Assembly (NCBI RefSeq): GCF_014694315.1
Contig: NZ_JAAOXD010000003.1
Coordinates: 124,001 to 188,000, forward strand
Length of the DNA stretch: 64,000 bases
DNA from: Arthrobacter ipis
GTDB taxonomy: Bacteria > Actinomycetota > Actinomycetes > Actinomycetales > Micrococcaceae
Direction of reading: 5' to 3'
Positions 45,847 through 53,395 of this stretch are shown here, piece by piece. A program made the position numbers and the translations under genes. Numbering within the stretch: position 1 is the stretch's first letter; the number at the start of each line of letters is the position of its first letter. A model generated the notes under the pieces. That model did no database searches, was not told the origin of the DNA, and saw only the letters and a program-made list of their open reading frames with translations.

Positions 45847-46972
45847 TGAACTGCCGGTAGTTGGCGGACTGCCCGTTCTCCGCGGTCCGGAGAATCTTGT
45901 CCAGCTCATCGTCGGTGAGTTCGTGGTTGTACAGGAACCTGAAGTACTCGGAAGCCTTGCTCCGCACCGCCGACCTCTGCCTCGGGAAGGCGATGTCGCC
46001 CAGCCAGTGCCACATCAGCGCCGACTCCTGCCCGGGCGGATCCCAGCGGTAGCCGCCCAGCGGTACCTTGTACACGCGCTTCGAGCGGACCGCGGCCACG
46101 TGCTGCCACACGGGGTCCGAGTAGATGTCCTGCGGCAAGGCGGCGTCGAAGTTGCCCAGCAGGATGACCTCGGGGTCCCAGCGCAGGACCTGCTCGATGT
46201 CCACGCCCACCATCCCGGAACCGGTCAGCGGGTCCTTGCCTGTTGGCGGGTTGGAGCCGCCCACCAGCCTGATGTAGAAGTCGTTGTAGCTGTTGGCGCC
46301 GGCAACCTTAAGCCCGCCGGTGAAGCGGTTGAAGTACAGGATGCTCGGGCCCTTGGACGCGCGCCCGGTCGCCAGGGACTTGACCTCGGCAAGCTCCCGG
46401 TCGCTGCGGGTCTTGAGCTCGGTGGCACGTTCGGGCTTGCCGAGCATCGCGGCGAACATGGCGACCCAGGCGTCCACATCCTCCTGGGTGCCGGAGTTCT
46501 TCAGCCCCAGAACCTGAAGTCCCGCCTTCTCAAGCGGCTCGATGAGCTGCGCGTCCGACCACTGGACCACCACGTCCGGGTTGAGGGCCCGGATGCTTTC
46601 AACATTGGCGGTGAAGTCCTGGGTGGCGATGTCGTGCGGGAGGTCCAGCGCGGCGGGAAACATGGAGCCCATGATGCCGTCGCGCATGGCCACCCAGGAG
46701 GCGTTGTGCATGGCGGCGAGATGGTCGGCACTGCGGTCGACGGCGACCAGCAGGGACGCCGACGGCATCGGGATGGTCACCACCCGGGCCACCGGCCGGT
46801 CAAAGGACAGGGTCCGGCCGCGCTGGTCCGTGAGGCTGATGCTGTTGGCGCTGCCCGCGGGGGACGACGGCGGGGCGGTGCCGGATGCGCCGCATCCGGC
46901 CAGCAGGGCGGCGGAGCCGCCCGCAACGAACACCTGTAGGGCGGCGCGGCGGTTCAGGTCTGCAGCTGTCAT
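45839..46972 (-). CDS. Metal-chelate ABC transporter substrate-binding lipoprotein (FecB/BtuF-like)
   Basis: This is a 377-residue protein. The N-terminus NRRAALQVFVAGGSAALLAGC has a twin-arginine-like pair and a lipobox ending at Cys27, so it may be Tat-exported and lipidated. FecB-type landmarks include ARVVTIPMPSASLLVAVDRS and VESIRALNPDVVVQW. The set sits next to the hydrogenase operon and divergent from its DUF6390-type gene, which raises the possibility of nickel or cobalt chelate uptake; iron chelates are the default family assignment. No DtxR-type site is visible upstream. Confidence 0.85.
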   Translation of the reverse strand: MTAADLNRRAALQVFVAGGSAALLAGCGASGTAPPSSPAGSANSISLTDQRGRTLSFDRPVARVVTIPMPSASLLVAVDRSADHLAAMHNASWVAMRDGIMGSMFPAALDLPHDIATQDFTANVESIRALNPDVVVQWSDAQLIEPLEKAGLQVLGLKNSGTQEDVDAWVAMFAAMLGKPERATELKTRSDRELAEVKSLATGRASKGPSILYFNRFTGGLKVAGANSYNDFYIRLVGGSNPPTGKDPLTGSGMVGVDIEQVLRWDPEVILLGNFDAALPQDIYSDPVWQHVAAVRSKRVYKVPLGGYRWDPPGQESALMWHWLGDIAFPRQRSAVRSKASEYFRFLYNHELTDDELDKILRTAENGQSANYRQFNA

Positions 46973-47164
46973 CGTTGACTCCCTGCGCGTGGGTCTTCAC
47001 AGCATCCGCTTCAGCGGCAGGGCTGTCAACGCTTTCTCCTGCGTTCGATGACGGGCCGGTCTCGCTTCCCGGACCTGCCGGCCCGCGGCCCGTCCCCGCG
47101 GTCCCTTGTCCGTGCCATGCCCCGGTGCTACTTTCAGAGGACGCTCGCAGAAGGTGGCCACGGG

Positions 47165-47938
47165 ATGGTTATCGATGGTGCCCAGTTGTTCGTCCGCTAT
47201 GCCTATCCGCCCAATTCACGGGGCAGCTGCGGCCCGCCGGACAGCGACGCCCTGCTGCACTACGGGCAGTCCGGCGTCACGGACCAGGGGCTCCGCGAAC
47301 TTGCAAAGGGCTTTGCCGGCGCCTGGCCCTACCTCGAACTGATCGCCGGATCGCACGGCATCGCCGATCCGCTGGACGGCCGCGTGGTGGAGGCCTACTG
47401 GGTGGGCAACAGCCTCCTGGATACCGTCGGCATCACCAACCTCGGCAATTCCATGGAGGACAGGTTCCGGGCGCGCACCGGCCGGCAGTTCCCGCATCTG
47501 GTGGAGGGCGTCCTGGCGGGCGGGGTCCCGCACCACAGTTTCCACGTGTTCGAAATCTACCCGTGGCTGGGCCTGCTCCGCGACGAGCGCAGGCACGCCA
47601 CCGCGCTGAACGTGTTGGACAGGTGCCGGATCCGCTGGGGGCAGGTGCTTGCGATCTCCGGGGACGACGCCGTCGTTCGGTCCCGGCCGCTGGTATGGGA
47701 CGGCACAGCCCTGGACGTCGGCGAACCCGTGGTGGAGTCAGCCAAGTATGCCGTGAACGGGACGGGATTCGTGGCCGGGCTGGCCGTAGGCGACGTCGTC
47801 TCACTGCACTGGGATTGGGTGTGCGACCGCCTCTCCACCCACCAGCTGCAGCAGCTCAAGCACTTTACGGCGCGGCACCTCCGGATTGCCAACAGCGGCG
47901 TCGAACACCGCGGCGCAGCCATAGCGCTCGAACACTAG
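47165..47938 (+). CDS. Hydrogenase-associated protein, DUF6390-like
   Basis: This is a 257-residue protein lacking recognised catalytic motifs. It opens with DGAQLFVRYAYPPNSRGSCGPPDSDALLHY and contains FAGAWPYLELIAGSHGIADPLDGRVVEAYWVGN and HSFHVFEIYPWLGLLRD. I link it to DUF6390 proteins that accompany actinobacterial group 1h hydrogenases. The ATG is selected at MVIDGAQ with AAGGTGG upstream; in-frame starts exist to 47117. It is on the opposite strand from the hydrogenase operon and divergent from the FecBCD set, so it might share regulation with either. Confidence 0.75.
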   Translation: MVIDGAQLFVRYAYPPNSRGSCGPPDSDALLHYGQSGVTDQGLRELAKGFAGAWPYLELIAGSHGIADPLDGRVVEAYWVGNSLLDTVGITNLGNSMEDRFRARTGRQFPHLVEGVLAGGVPHHSFHVFEIYPWLGLLRDERRHATALNVLDRCRIRWGQVLAISGDDAVVRSRPLVWDGTALDVGEPVVESAKYAVNGTGFVAGLAVGDVVSLHWDWVCDRLSTHQLQQLKHFTARHLRIANSGVEHRGAAIALEH

Positions 47939-47990
47939 CTCCGGGCAGCAGCGCCCGGCCAGCAGCCCTGCGAACAGCGACGGCGGCCGC

Positions 47991-48383
47991 CTACGGTGAC
48001 TGCGGCGCCGCACCGTCGGGATGCTCAGGGGTCTTGACGGCCGTCGCATCGCGGGCGGACGACTCCCCGGTGGGGCGCCCGGCCGGAGATTCATCAGTTC
48101 CCGTGTGCTCGCGTCCCGGTTCGGTGCCCTCCTCCTTGATGACGTCCTCGCCCCGGCGGGTGGTGCTGACGCCGACGTCGGCCGGAGCGGGTGCCGCGTC
48201 TTCAGGGGTTTCGTCCGCTCCCGGCTGGGCGGGTTCCTTCAGCGGCGGTTCGCTGCCAAAGGCCCGAGCTGTCCCTGGCGCGGTGCCCTCTGCGGCGCCC
48301 GTTTCGGTGCCCTGGGCGGCGCCCGTTCCCGCTTCCTCGCCGGCGGGGTCAGAGGCGGGGTCAGGCTGGTTCGTGGGTGACAT
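47991..48383 (-). CDS. Intrinsically disordered protein at the end of the hydrogenase operon
   Basis: This is a 130-residue, strongly acidic, Glu/Ala/Pro/Thr/Gly-rich sequence with no hydrophobic core, so it is predicted to be disordered. It starts with ATG inside hypC (23-bp overlap) on the same strand, which argues for real translation. Function is unknown. The best-defined stretch is DVGVSTTRRGEDVIKEEG near the middle, resembling a short linear motif. Whether it is conserved cannot be told from this window. Confidence 0.55.
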   Translation of the reverse strand: MSPTNQPDPASDPAGEEAGTGAAQGTETGAAEGTAPGTARAFGSEPPLKEPAQPGADETPEDAAPAPADVGVSTTRRGEDVIKEEGTEPGREHTGTDESPAGRPTGESSARDATAVKTPEHPDGAAPQSP

Positions 48384-48666
48384 GCTGCTCTCCTTGTGGT
48401 GGTTGTGCCGGCTGGGATCCGGGTCCCGTGTCCGCCGGGCGGCCCATCAGCTCCAGTCCGTCCATGGCCTGTTCCGCGCCCGCGGCGTCCACGCGTTCCA
48501 GCGCGAAGCCCATGTGGATCAGGACCCAGGTGCCGGGTTCCAGGGGCCCCTCATCCAGCAGCCCGATGTTGATCTTCCGCTGCACTCCTGCCACATCGAC
48601 GAGTGCGAGCTGGCCGCCGTACCCCTCGAGGAGTTCAACGACCCTGCCGGGTATTCCGAGGCACAT
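48361..48666 (-). CDS. hypC: Hydrogenase maturation chaperone HypC
   Basis: This is a 101-residue HypC. The hallmark N-terminus MCLGIPGRVVEL is intact, with Cys2 that carries the iron-cyanide/CO unit to the large subunit together with HypD. The C-terminal half (PADTGPGSQPAQPPQGE) is a flexible extension beyond the usual 75-90 residues. It is 19 bp downstream of the maturation-protease gene and overlaps the disordered-protein gene. HypD, HypE and HypF are not in this window and must be encoded elsewhere. Confidence 0.93.
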   Translation of the reverse strand: MCLGIPGRVVELLEGYGGQLALVDVAGVQRKINIGLLDEGPLEPGTWVLIHMGFALERVDAAGAEQAMDGLELMGRPADTGPGSQPAQPPQGEQHVTHEPA

Positions 48667-48685
48667 ATACGGACACCGCCCTATT

Positions 48686-49264
48686 TCAAAGTGGAAAACC
48701 GGTTGGGGTGGAAGAGTGCCAGCCGAGCAGGGACCCGACGGCGGCTGCCGCCTTGGGCACCGCGGCGGCCACCGCCGCCGAGAGGCCAATGCCTTCGGAC
48801 AGGTCTGCGGGGACACAACCCACCACATATGTGGCAGGCAGGCTGCCGCCCATGGACCTAAGCCGGCCCAGCACCGCCGCCGGGTCCATGCCGTGGGGAT
48901 CGAGCATGGCCCTGCCATCCAGGTCAGTCGCGCTGACCCGGAGCACGCGGATGCTGCCCGGGGCCGAGTTCCCGTCCGCAGGGACCGTGTCCACGAGGAC
49001 CAGAGTGTCCACGCCGGCCAGAAGATCGTAGGCCAGATGCATGCCGCGGATGCCGTAGTCCACCACGCGGACGCCGGGGGCCAGCGGCTGCTGCGGATGG
49101 TCGGCGAGGTGCCGTGCCACCTCGGGGCCGAAGCCGTCGTCGTGCAGGAACAGGTTCCCTACGCCGGCCACGAGGACGCCGCCGGTGCGCTCGCCGTCCC
49201 CTGCCGCGGCGGATCTTTGCTCGCCGGACACAGCGCCGGTCCGGGCCCTGCTGGCGGCGGTCAC
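48686..49264 (-). CDS. [NiFe]-hydrogenase maturation protease (HyaD/HybD family)
   Basis: This is a 192-residue endopeptidase that trims the C-terminus of the large subunit after nickel insertion. VAGVGNLFLHDDGFGPEVARHL is the family start with its acidic nickel ligand, DYGIRGMHLAYDLL the second acidic site, and LVLVDTVPADG follows. The GTG start overlaps the stop of the 39-residue gene (GTGA); the first 25 residues are a low-complexity extension, so a later start is possible. Its target would be the 22-residue tail of the large subunit encoded in the same operon. Confidence 0.92.
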   Translation of the reverse strand: MTAASRARTGAVSGEQRSAAAGDGERTGGVLVAGVGNLFLHDDGFGPEVARHLADHPQQPLAPGVRVVDYGIRGMHLAYDLLAGVDTLVLVDTVPADGNSAPGSIRVLRVSATDLDGRAMLDPHGMDPAAVLGRLRSMGGSLPATYVVGCVPADLSEGIGLSAAVAAAVPKAAAAVGSLLGWHSSTPTGFPL

Positions 49265-49380
49265 ATCCGCCGCACTTTCATGTACCGCCGGATGTCCGGA
49301 ACTGCGCGGATCCCGACGTAGACGCCCCAGAGGGCCATCGCTGCCAGCACAGAAACAGTGGCCATTCCTATTGCCTTCAT
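49261..49380 (-). CDS. 39-residue membrane peptide (DUF6893-like)
   Basis: The translated peptide starts MKAIGMATVSVLAAMALWGV and continues as YVGIRAVPDIRRYMKVRRM, giving one TM helix and a basic cytoplasmic tail. Its ATG shares a base with the stop of the upstream 465-residue gene, and its TGA overlaps the protease GTG, so it is translationally linked on both sides. Similar tiny proteins, which I associate with DUF6893, occur in hydrogenase operons of this type. A membrane anchor or assembly role is inference. Confidence 0.75.
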   Translation of the reverse strand: MKAIGMATVSVLAAMALWGVYVGIRAVPDIRRYMKVRRM

Positions 49381-50777
49381 TACGGGTTTTCCTTTCCCTC
49401 CAGCGGCTCCAGTTCGTCCGGCGCGTAGTAGAAGGACCGGCCGTAGCCTTCATGGAGATCGGCCGCCGGATCCTGCTCCAGGACGAGCCCGACGTGGGTG
49501 CTGCCGTCGACGTCGAAATGCACGCTGGTGACCCGCCCGGTCTGTCCGCCGAAGAACAGGTCCTGGGCGTCGGCGCGCCGGTTCGGGTGCACACGCACCC
49601 GGCTGCCGCGCGCCACCGCGACGCCGTTGATCACGACGGCGTCCTGGTCCGGCCGGACACGGGCCTCCGCCTCCGGATTCCACCATGGAACGTCCTGGCT
49701 GGCCGTGCTCCACGATTCAGCCGGGGCGTAGTCATCGGGATCCGCGGCGAACGCGTGCGGGTTCCGCAGGGCGCCGTGCAGCTGCTGGAGGTCCTCCGGT
49801 GACATCGCCTCGCAGCGGTCGATGACGGCGGCGGCCCGCGGGTCCGTCGCCCGAGCCTCGGCCTTTTCCTCGTCGGTCAGCGTCAGCACCCGCAGCGTGA
49901 GGATCTCGTCGATCTCGGTGGAGTCGTACAGTGCCACCGAACTTTCCGGGGCGACGGCGGGATGGTCGTAAAGAATGATGGGCGAGATCAGCAGCACGTC
50001 AGTCTGGCCTTCGGGGCCGGCCAGCACAGGCCAACAGCGGTGCTGGGAACACGGTCCGGCTGCATGCTCTGCCCACGCCGGCGGGTCCAGCAGCGATACG
50101 AAATCCCCGTCCCGTACGCCGAGTAGCACGTGGGCCCCGATGAAGGAGGCCGCGGTGGCGTCCTGCCGGTTCCCGGCCGGCGGGGGACCGGCCGGCAGTG
50201 GATGAGCCGTGTTGGCCGCGCTCACGCTGAGCCGCAGCAGCCCGCCGGACTCTTCGGTGGCATTTAGCCGCAATTCACCGCGGAGAGCACGACGGCGGCG
50301 CACCAGCCGGCCGGCCGGCCTCCCCGTGTCGTCCTTGAGTTCCTCGACGTCCAGTCCCTCCGAGACCTCCACACGCAGGACCTGTCCGGCCCGGAGCTGG
50401 GCCACGGAGAACGGCCCGAACGCCATTTCCTGTTCGACGGCCTCGTCCCAGCTCAGCCAGCTCGCACCGCCCACGGTGAGGCTGTCCACGGGAGTGTACC
50501 CGCCGCCGTCGTCCGCTTTTTCTGCCGTGCGCGTCTGCAGCTGCAGGAAGCGGAAGTGGATTTCAAGGCCGGCTTCGGCGCCGGGGGCAAGCAGGCAGTC
50601 GGCGGACATGGACGGTTCCTCCCCGCTGCCGTCCTCGGCGGCGCCCGGCGGACCTAGGATGCCGAACTGCCAGCGGACCTGGTTCTTCTGGGCGGAGGCG
50701 CGGTAGGGGTAGAGCAGGTAGCCCTCGTAGAGGACGGCGTCGGCGACGGCCCGGGCAAGGGCCAGGCTGGTGTTCAT
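49380..50777 (-). CDS. Hydrogenase-operon protein of unknown function, 465 residues
   Basis: I do not recognise a named domain with confidence. The N-terminal 210 residues look beta-rich (LARAVADAVLYEGYLLYPYRAS... RWQFGILGPPG), followed by a region with CSQHRC (a possible metal site), and a mostly acidic central region. The C-terminal 90 residues look SH3-like (AVARGSRVRVHPN... FFGGQTGRVTSVHFDVDGST, GRSFYYAPDELEPLEG). ATGA and TAATG overlaps tie it to both neighbours. Cytoplasmic location is likely, as there is no signal or TM segment. A role in large-subunit assembly or electron transfer is a guess. Confidence 0.8.
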   Translation of the reverse strand: MNTSLALARAVADAVLYEGYLLYPYRASAQKNQVRWQFGILGPPGAAEDGSGEEPSMSADCLLAPGAEAGLEIHFRFLQLQTRTAEKADDGGGYTPVDSLTVGGASWLSWDEAVEQEMAFGPFSVAQLRAGQVLRVEVSEGLDVEELKDDTGRPAGRLVRRRRALRGELRLNATEESGGLLRLSVSAANTAHPLPAGPPPAGNRQDATAASFIGAHVLLGVRDGDFVSLLDPPAWAEHAAGPCSQHRCWPVLAGPEGQTDVLLISPIILYDHPAVAPESSVALYDSTEIDEILTLRVLTLTDEEKAEARATDPRAAAVIDRCEAMSPEDLQQLHGALRNPHAFAADPDDYAPAESWSTASQDVPWWNPEAEARVRPDQDAVVINGVAVARGSRVRVHPNRRADAQDLFFGGQTGRVTSVHFDVDGSTHVGLVLEQDPAADLHEGYGRSFYYAPDELEPLEGKENP

Positions 50778-51427
50778 GGCCGGTCCCCGGACACATCGGC
50801 GGCTGCCTGGGCCAGCAGTTTCTCCACCGCGGCTTCCCACGAAGTGAGCCCCGCGGCGGACTTGTACCGGGCGAGTGCTGCCAGGACGTCACGGTCCAGG
50901 CGGATCCACCCGGCGTTGGGGAAGTACTGGTCCATCAGGCTGCGCCAGGCGGCGACTGGCAACCGGTACGTCGCTTCGAGGTCCCACGGCACCTGTTCCA
51001 CGGTGAACCCGGTCTGCCCTTTTGTGAACACGGTGCCGGAGAACAGCAGCTCCAACGGTATCTCGCCGTCGTGCAGGGCATGCAGGTATTTGGCGGCGGC
51101 CACGTCGAAATCAAAAGTGCAGGGCAGCGGGAGGCCCGCCTCGGTGCTGCCCGTGAAACCCTGGACCATGGTGCTGCACTGCATCCAGACGAACGACTTG
51201 AGCGTGGTGGGCCAGCGTCCGCGGCCGCCGAAGAGGTCCAGCAGGCCCGTCTCCTCCTCCGGCGTGTAGCCGCGGCGCTGCGGCAGGATCCGGACCTGGC
51301 AGCGCAGCGCCAAGGCGTGCACCACGGCCCCGGTGCTTTCCGTCAGCTGCAGCCTGGCCGTTAGCTGCGGGGCCGCGGCGTAGGGTTCCGGCCGGATCTC
51401 CAGCACGGCGAAGGAAAGCTCAGTCAC
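50774..51427 (-). CDS. Hydrogenase-operon protein, DUF6084-like
   Basis: This 217-residue soluble protein starts with GTG overlapping the DUF5947-like stop. Landmarks are ELSFAVLEIRPEPYAAAPQLTARLQLTE, ALRCQVRILPQRRGYTPEEETGLLDLFG, WPTTLKSFVWMQCSTMVQGF and PLELLFSGTVF. The pattern reads as a beta-sandwich. I associate it with DUF6084, a family confined largely to actinobacterial hydrogenase loci. No catalytic residue can be named. Confidence 0.78.
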   Translation of the reverse strand: MTELSFAVLEIRPEPYAAAPQLTARLQLTESTGAVVHALALRCQVRILPQRRGYTPEEETGLLDLFGGRGRWPTTLKSFVWMQCSTMVQGFTGSTEAGLPLPCTFDFDVAAAKYLHALHDGEIPLELLFSGTVFTKGQTGFTVEQVPWDLEATYRLPVAAWRSLMDQYFPNAGWIRLDRDVLAALARYKSAAGLTSWEAAVEKLLAQAAADVSGDRP

Positions 51428-52179
51428 CGGAAGCCTCCCGTGCCGGACGTATTGATGCCGGACGCCGTACTGCCTGATGCTTCGCTGGCGGAATTGGCCG
51501 GCGCCGGTACGCTGCGCCGGGAGACCCGGTCGAAGAAGGAGGCGAGCTCATCGCGTGCCTCCTGGCCGCCGTCGAACCCCCGCCAAAGGCGGCGCAGCCG
51601 GCCCACCAGCTCGTAGCAGGCGTCCACCGGAACGAGGTGGCAGTCCGCGGCGGCCCTGCCCGGACCCGGGCCGCGGATCAGCAGCGCCTCGGTGTCCGGC
51701 GCCGCGAGGCCGAGGGCCGGGTTGCGGGCCAGCACGCCGTCCCAGGCGTCGAGGGGCAGTTCGGATTCCGTGGCCCCGGCCGGGCCCGGATAGAAAGCCA
51801 CCGTGCGGCCGAGTTTGGAACTGCGGAAGAAGAACGCCAGGCCCACCGGAATTTCCAGTTCATCCCACTGCCCAGGGCCGAGATCGAAGCCGGGGAAGGA
51901 GAGGTATCGGTCCGGCACCGAGCGGTAGCGCATATGGGCAGTCGCATCGGTGAAGAGGAGGTAGCAGGGCCGGCAGGTGCACATCATTGCGTGGCTCCCC
52001 AAGTCCACCACGTGCTGGTGTGCATCGGGAATCGGTTCGCCGCACATTTCGCAGCATTCCCCGGCGGCAGGAGCGGGCCGGTTCGCGGAAATGCGCCGCA
52101 GTAAGGCCACCGGCAAGGTGCCGCTGGCCTGGCCGGTTCCCGGGCCGCGCCCTGTACCTCCTCCGTTCTTCATGTTCAT
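51424..52179 (-). CDS. Hydrogenase-operon protein with Cys motifs, DUF5947-like
   Basis: This is a 251-residue protein. Residues 40-75 carry CCEMCGEPIPDAHQHVVD and, after a gap, MMCTCRPCYLLF, giving CxxC plus CxCxxC patterns with a His that could bind zinc or an iron-sulfur cluster. The rest is a soluble domain (LEIPVGLAFFFRSS, VAFYPGPAGATESEL). I associate it with DUF5947. The ATG starts 1 bp after the stop of the NifU/Rieske-like gene, and the gene ends in a GTGA overlap, so it is co-translated with both neighbours. Confidence 0.8.
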   Translation of the reverse strand: MNMKNGGGTGRGPGTGQASGTLPVALLRRISANRPAPAAGECCEMCGEPIPDAHQHVVDLGSHAMMCTCRPCYLLFTDATAHMRYRSVPDRYLSFPGFDLGPGQWDELEIPVGLAFFFRSSKLGRTVAFYPGPAGATESELPLDAWDGVLARNPALGLAAPDTEALLIRGPGPGRAAADCHLVPVDACYELVGRLRRLWRGFDGGQEARDELASFFDRVSRRSVPAPANSASEASGSTASGINTSGTGGFR

Positions 52180-52180
52180 C

Positions 52181-53392
52181 TCAGCGGTCCTGTCCGCCGG
52201 CTGCCTGGAGTTCCGGGGCCATGCCAGGCGTCGGCGCCGGCGTAGGCACGGCAGCCGCAGGTGCCGACTGCACGGACACTGCCGCAGAGACCGGGGCTGG
52301 CTCCTCCGGTTTCGGTCCAACCGCCGCCGGTTCCGGTCCAGGCGCCGCCGGGACGGGTTCCAGCCCGGCCGGTGTCACCAGCGGGATTGCCTGCACCGGC
52401 GTCACGGCTGCCGGGGCTGCCGGTGCCGGGGCAACCGGCAACGGCCCGGACTGCGCGGACACCGTCGGGACCGCCACGGACATCACTCCGTTCCGGACCA
52501 GCAGCGGAAGCGGCTCCAGGTGCAGGTCCTTGTCCTCGAGGCAGGTGCCCGCCCGCCGCACGTCAAAGTGGCCGCGGCAGGTGGGGCAGGTGAGCAGGCC
52601 TCCGCCAACCGGTGCCGCGAGGGCACGCTGCAGCACGGCGCCGGCCATCGAGCCTGTGCAGCGCGGGCAGTAGTCGCGGTAGGCGTAAATGTCCTGCCCG
52701 GTGCGGCAGGCCAGCACCGCGTAGCCGCCGACCAGGAAGCCTGCCACCTCGCCGGGTTCGAGCCCGGCGATCTCCGGAACCGGTTCCCACGTGCCGCCGG
52801 ACATGTCGTGCCAGGATTCTGCGGGCGTGCCGCCCGCCGGATTGTTCACCCGGACCAGCAATGAGTCCACCGGAATCAGCGCCGGGGCGCCCGGCTGCTT
52901 TTCCGCTTCGACGACGTCGATGGCCGTCACCTCGGGGGCGGCGTTCTGGATGGCCTCCTCGACGGCGTACTTGAGAGTGACGGACGACGACGGGCACCCT
53001 TGGCAGGTGCCGAGCAGCTTGAGCCGCACCACGCCGTCGGGACTGATGCCTTCGAGCTCCACGTCGCCGCCGTGGGAGCCAAGGTAGGGCCGGACGCTGT
53101 CCAGTGCCGCGGCCACCCGGGCCTCCAGCGAATGGGGGTGCAGCCCGTGGATCACCAGGAGGCCGGCCACCAGGCTGTCAGCGGTCAACGCTTCCAGAGT
53201 GACGTCGTCGAGCTTTCCATGAGCTTGCAGGATCTCCATGATCCGCTGCAGTCCCGCACCGTAAAGGTCTGTCACCTGCCGGACCAGGTCCTCGGCACGG
53301 CCGCGGGCCACCGCCCCGCCGGCGCCGAGGGCGTCAAGAAGTGTGCCGATTTGGTCGCCGCTCTGCAGCGCCGGCCGGTCTCCGCCGAGCAT
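52181..53392 (-). CDS. NifU-domain and Rieske-like fusion protein of the hydrogenase operon
   Basis: This is a 403-residue protein in three parts. Residues 85-150 are a NifU C-terminal domain with GTCQGCPSSSVTLKYAVEEA, an iron-sulfur CxxC site. Residues 195-300 have Rieske-like layout, but the metal site is CPRC followed 23 residues later by CPTCRGHFDV, so both usual His ligands are Cys. Residues 310-403 are a Pro/Ala-rich disordered tail. Proposed electron-transfer partners of actinobacterial high-affinity hydrogenases (HhyE/HucE type) have related architecture, so it may pass electrons from the enzyme toward quinone. Confidence 0.85.
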   Translation of the reverse strand: MLGGDRPALQSGDQIGTLLDALGAGGAVARGRAEDLVRQVTDLYGAGLQRIMEILQAHGKLDDVTLEALTADSLVAGLLVIHGLHPHSLEARVAAALDSVRPYLGSHGGDVELEGISPDGVVRLKLLGTCQGCPSSSVTLKYAVEEAIQNAAPEVTAIDVVEAEKQPGAPALIPVDSLLVRVNNPAGGTPAESWHDMSGGTWEPVPEIAGLEPGEVAGFLVGGYAVLACRTGQDIYAYRDYCPRCTGSMAGAVLQRALAAPVGGGLLTCPTCRGHFDVRRAGTCLEDKDLHLEPLPLLVRNGVMSVAVPTVSAQSGPLPVAPAPAAPAAVTPVQAIPLVTPAGLEPVPAAPGPEPAAVGPKPEEPAPVSAAVSVQSAPAAAVPTPAPTPGMAPELQAAGGQDR

Positions 53393-53395
53393 GGC

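Noticed and set aside
49265..49594. N-terminal extension of the maturation protease
   Set aside because: The in-frame sequence above the GTG is Arg/Ser/Pro-rich and overlaps two better-supported genes; conserved protease sequence starts after the chosen start.
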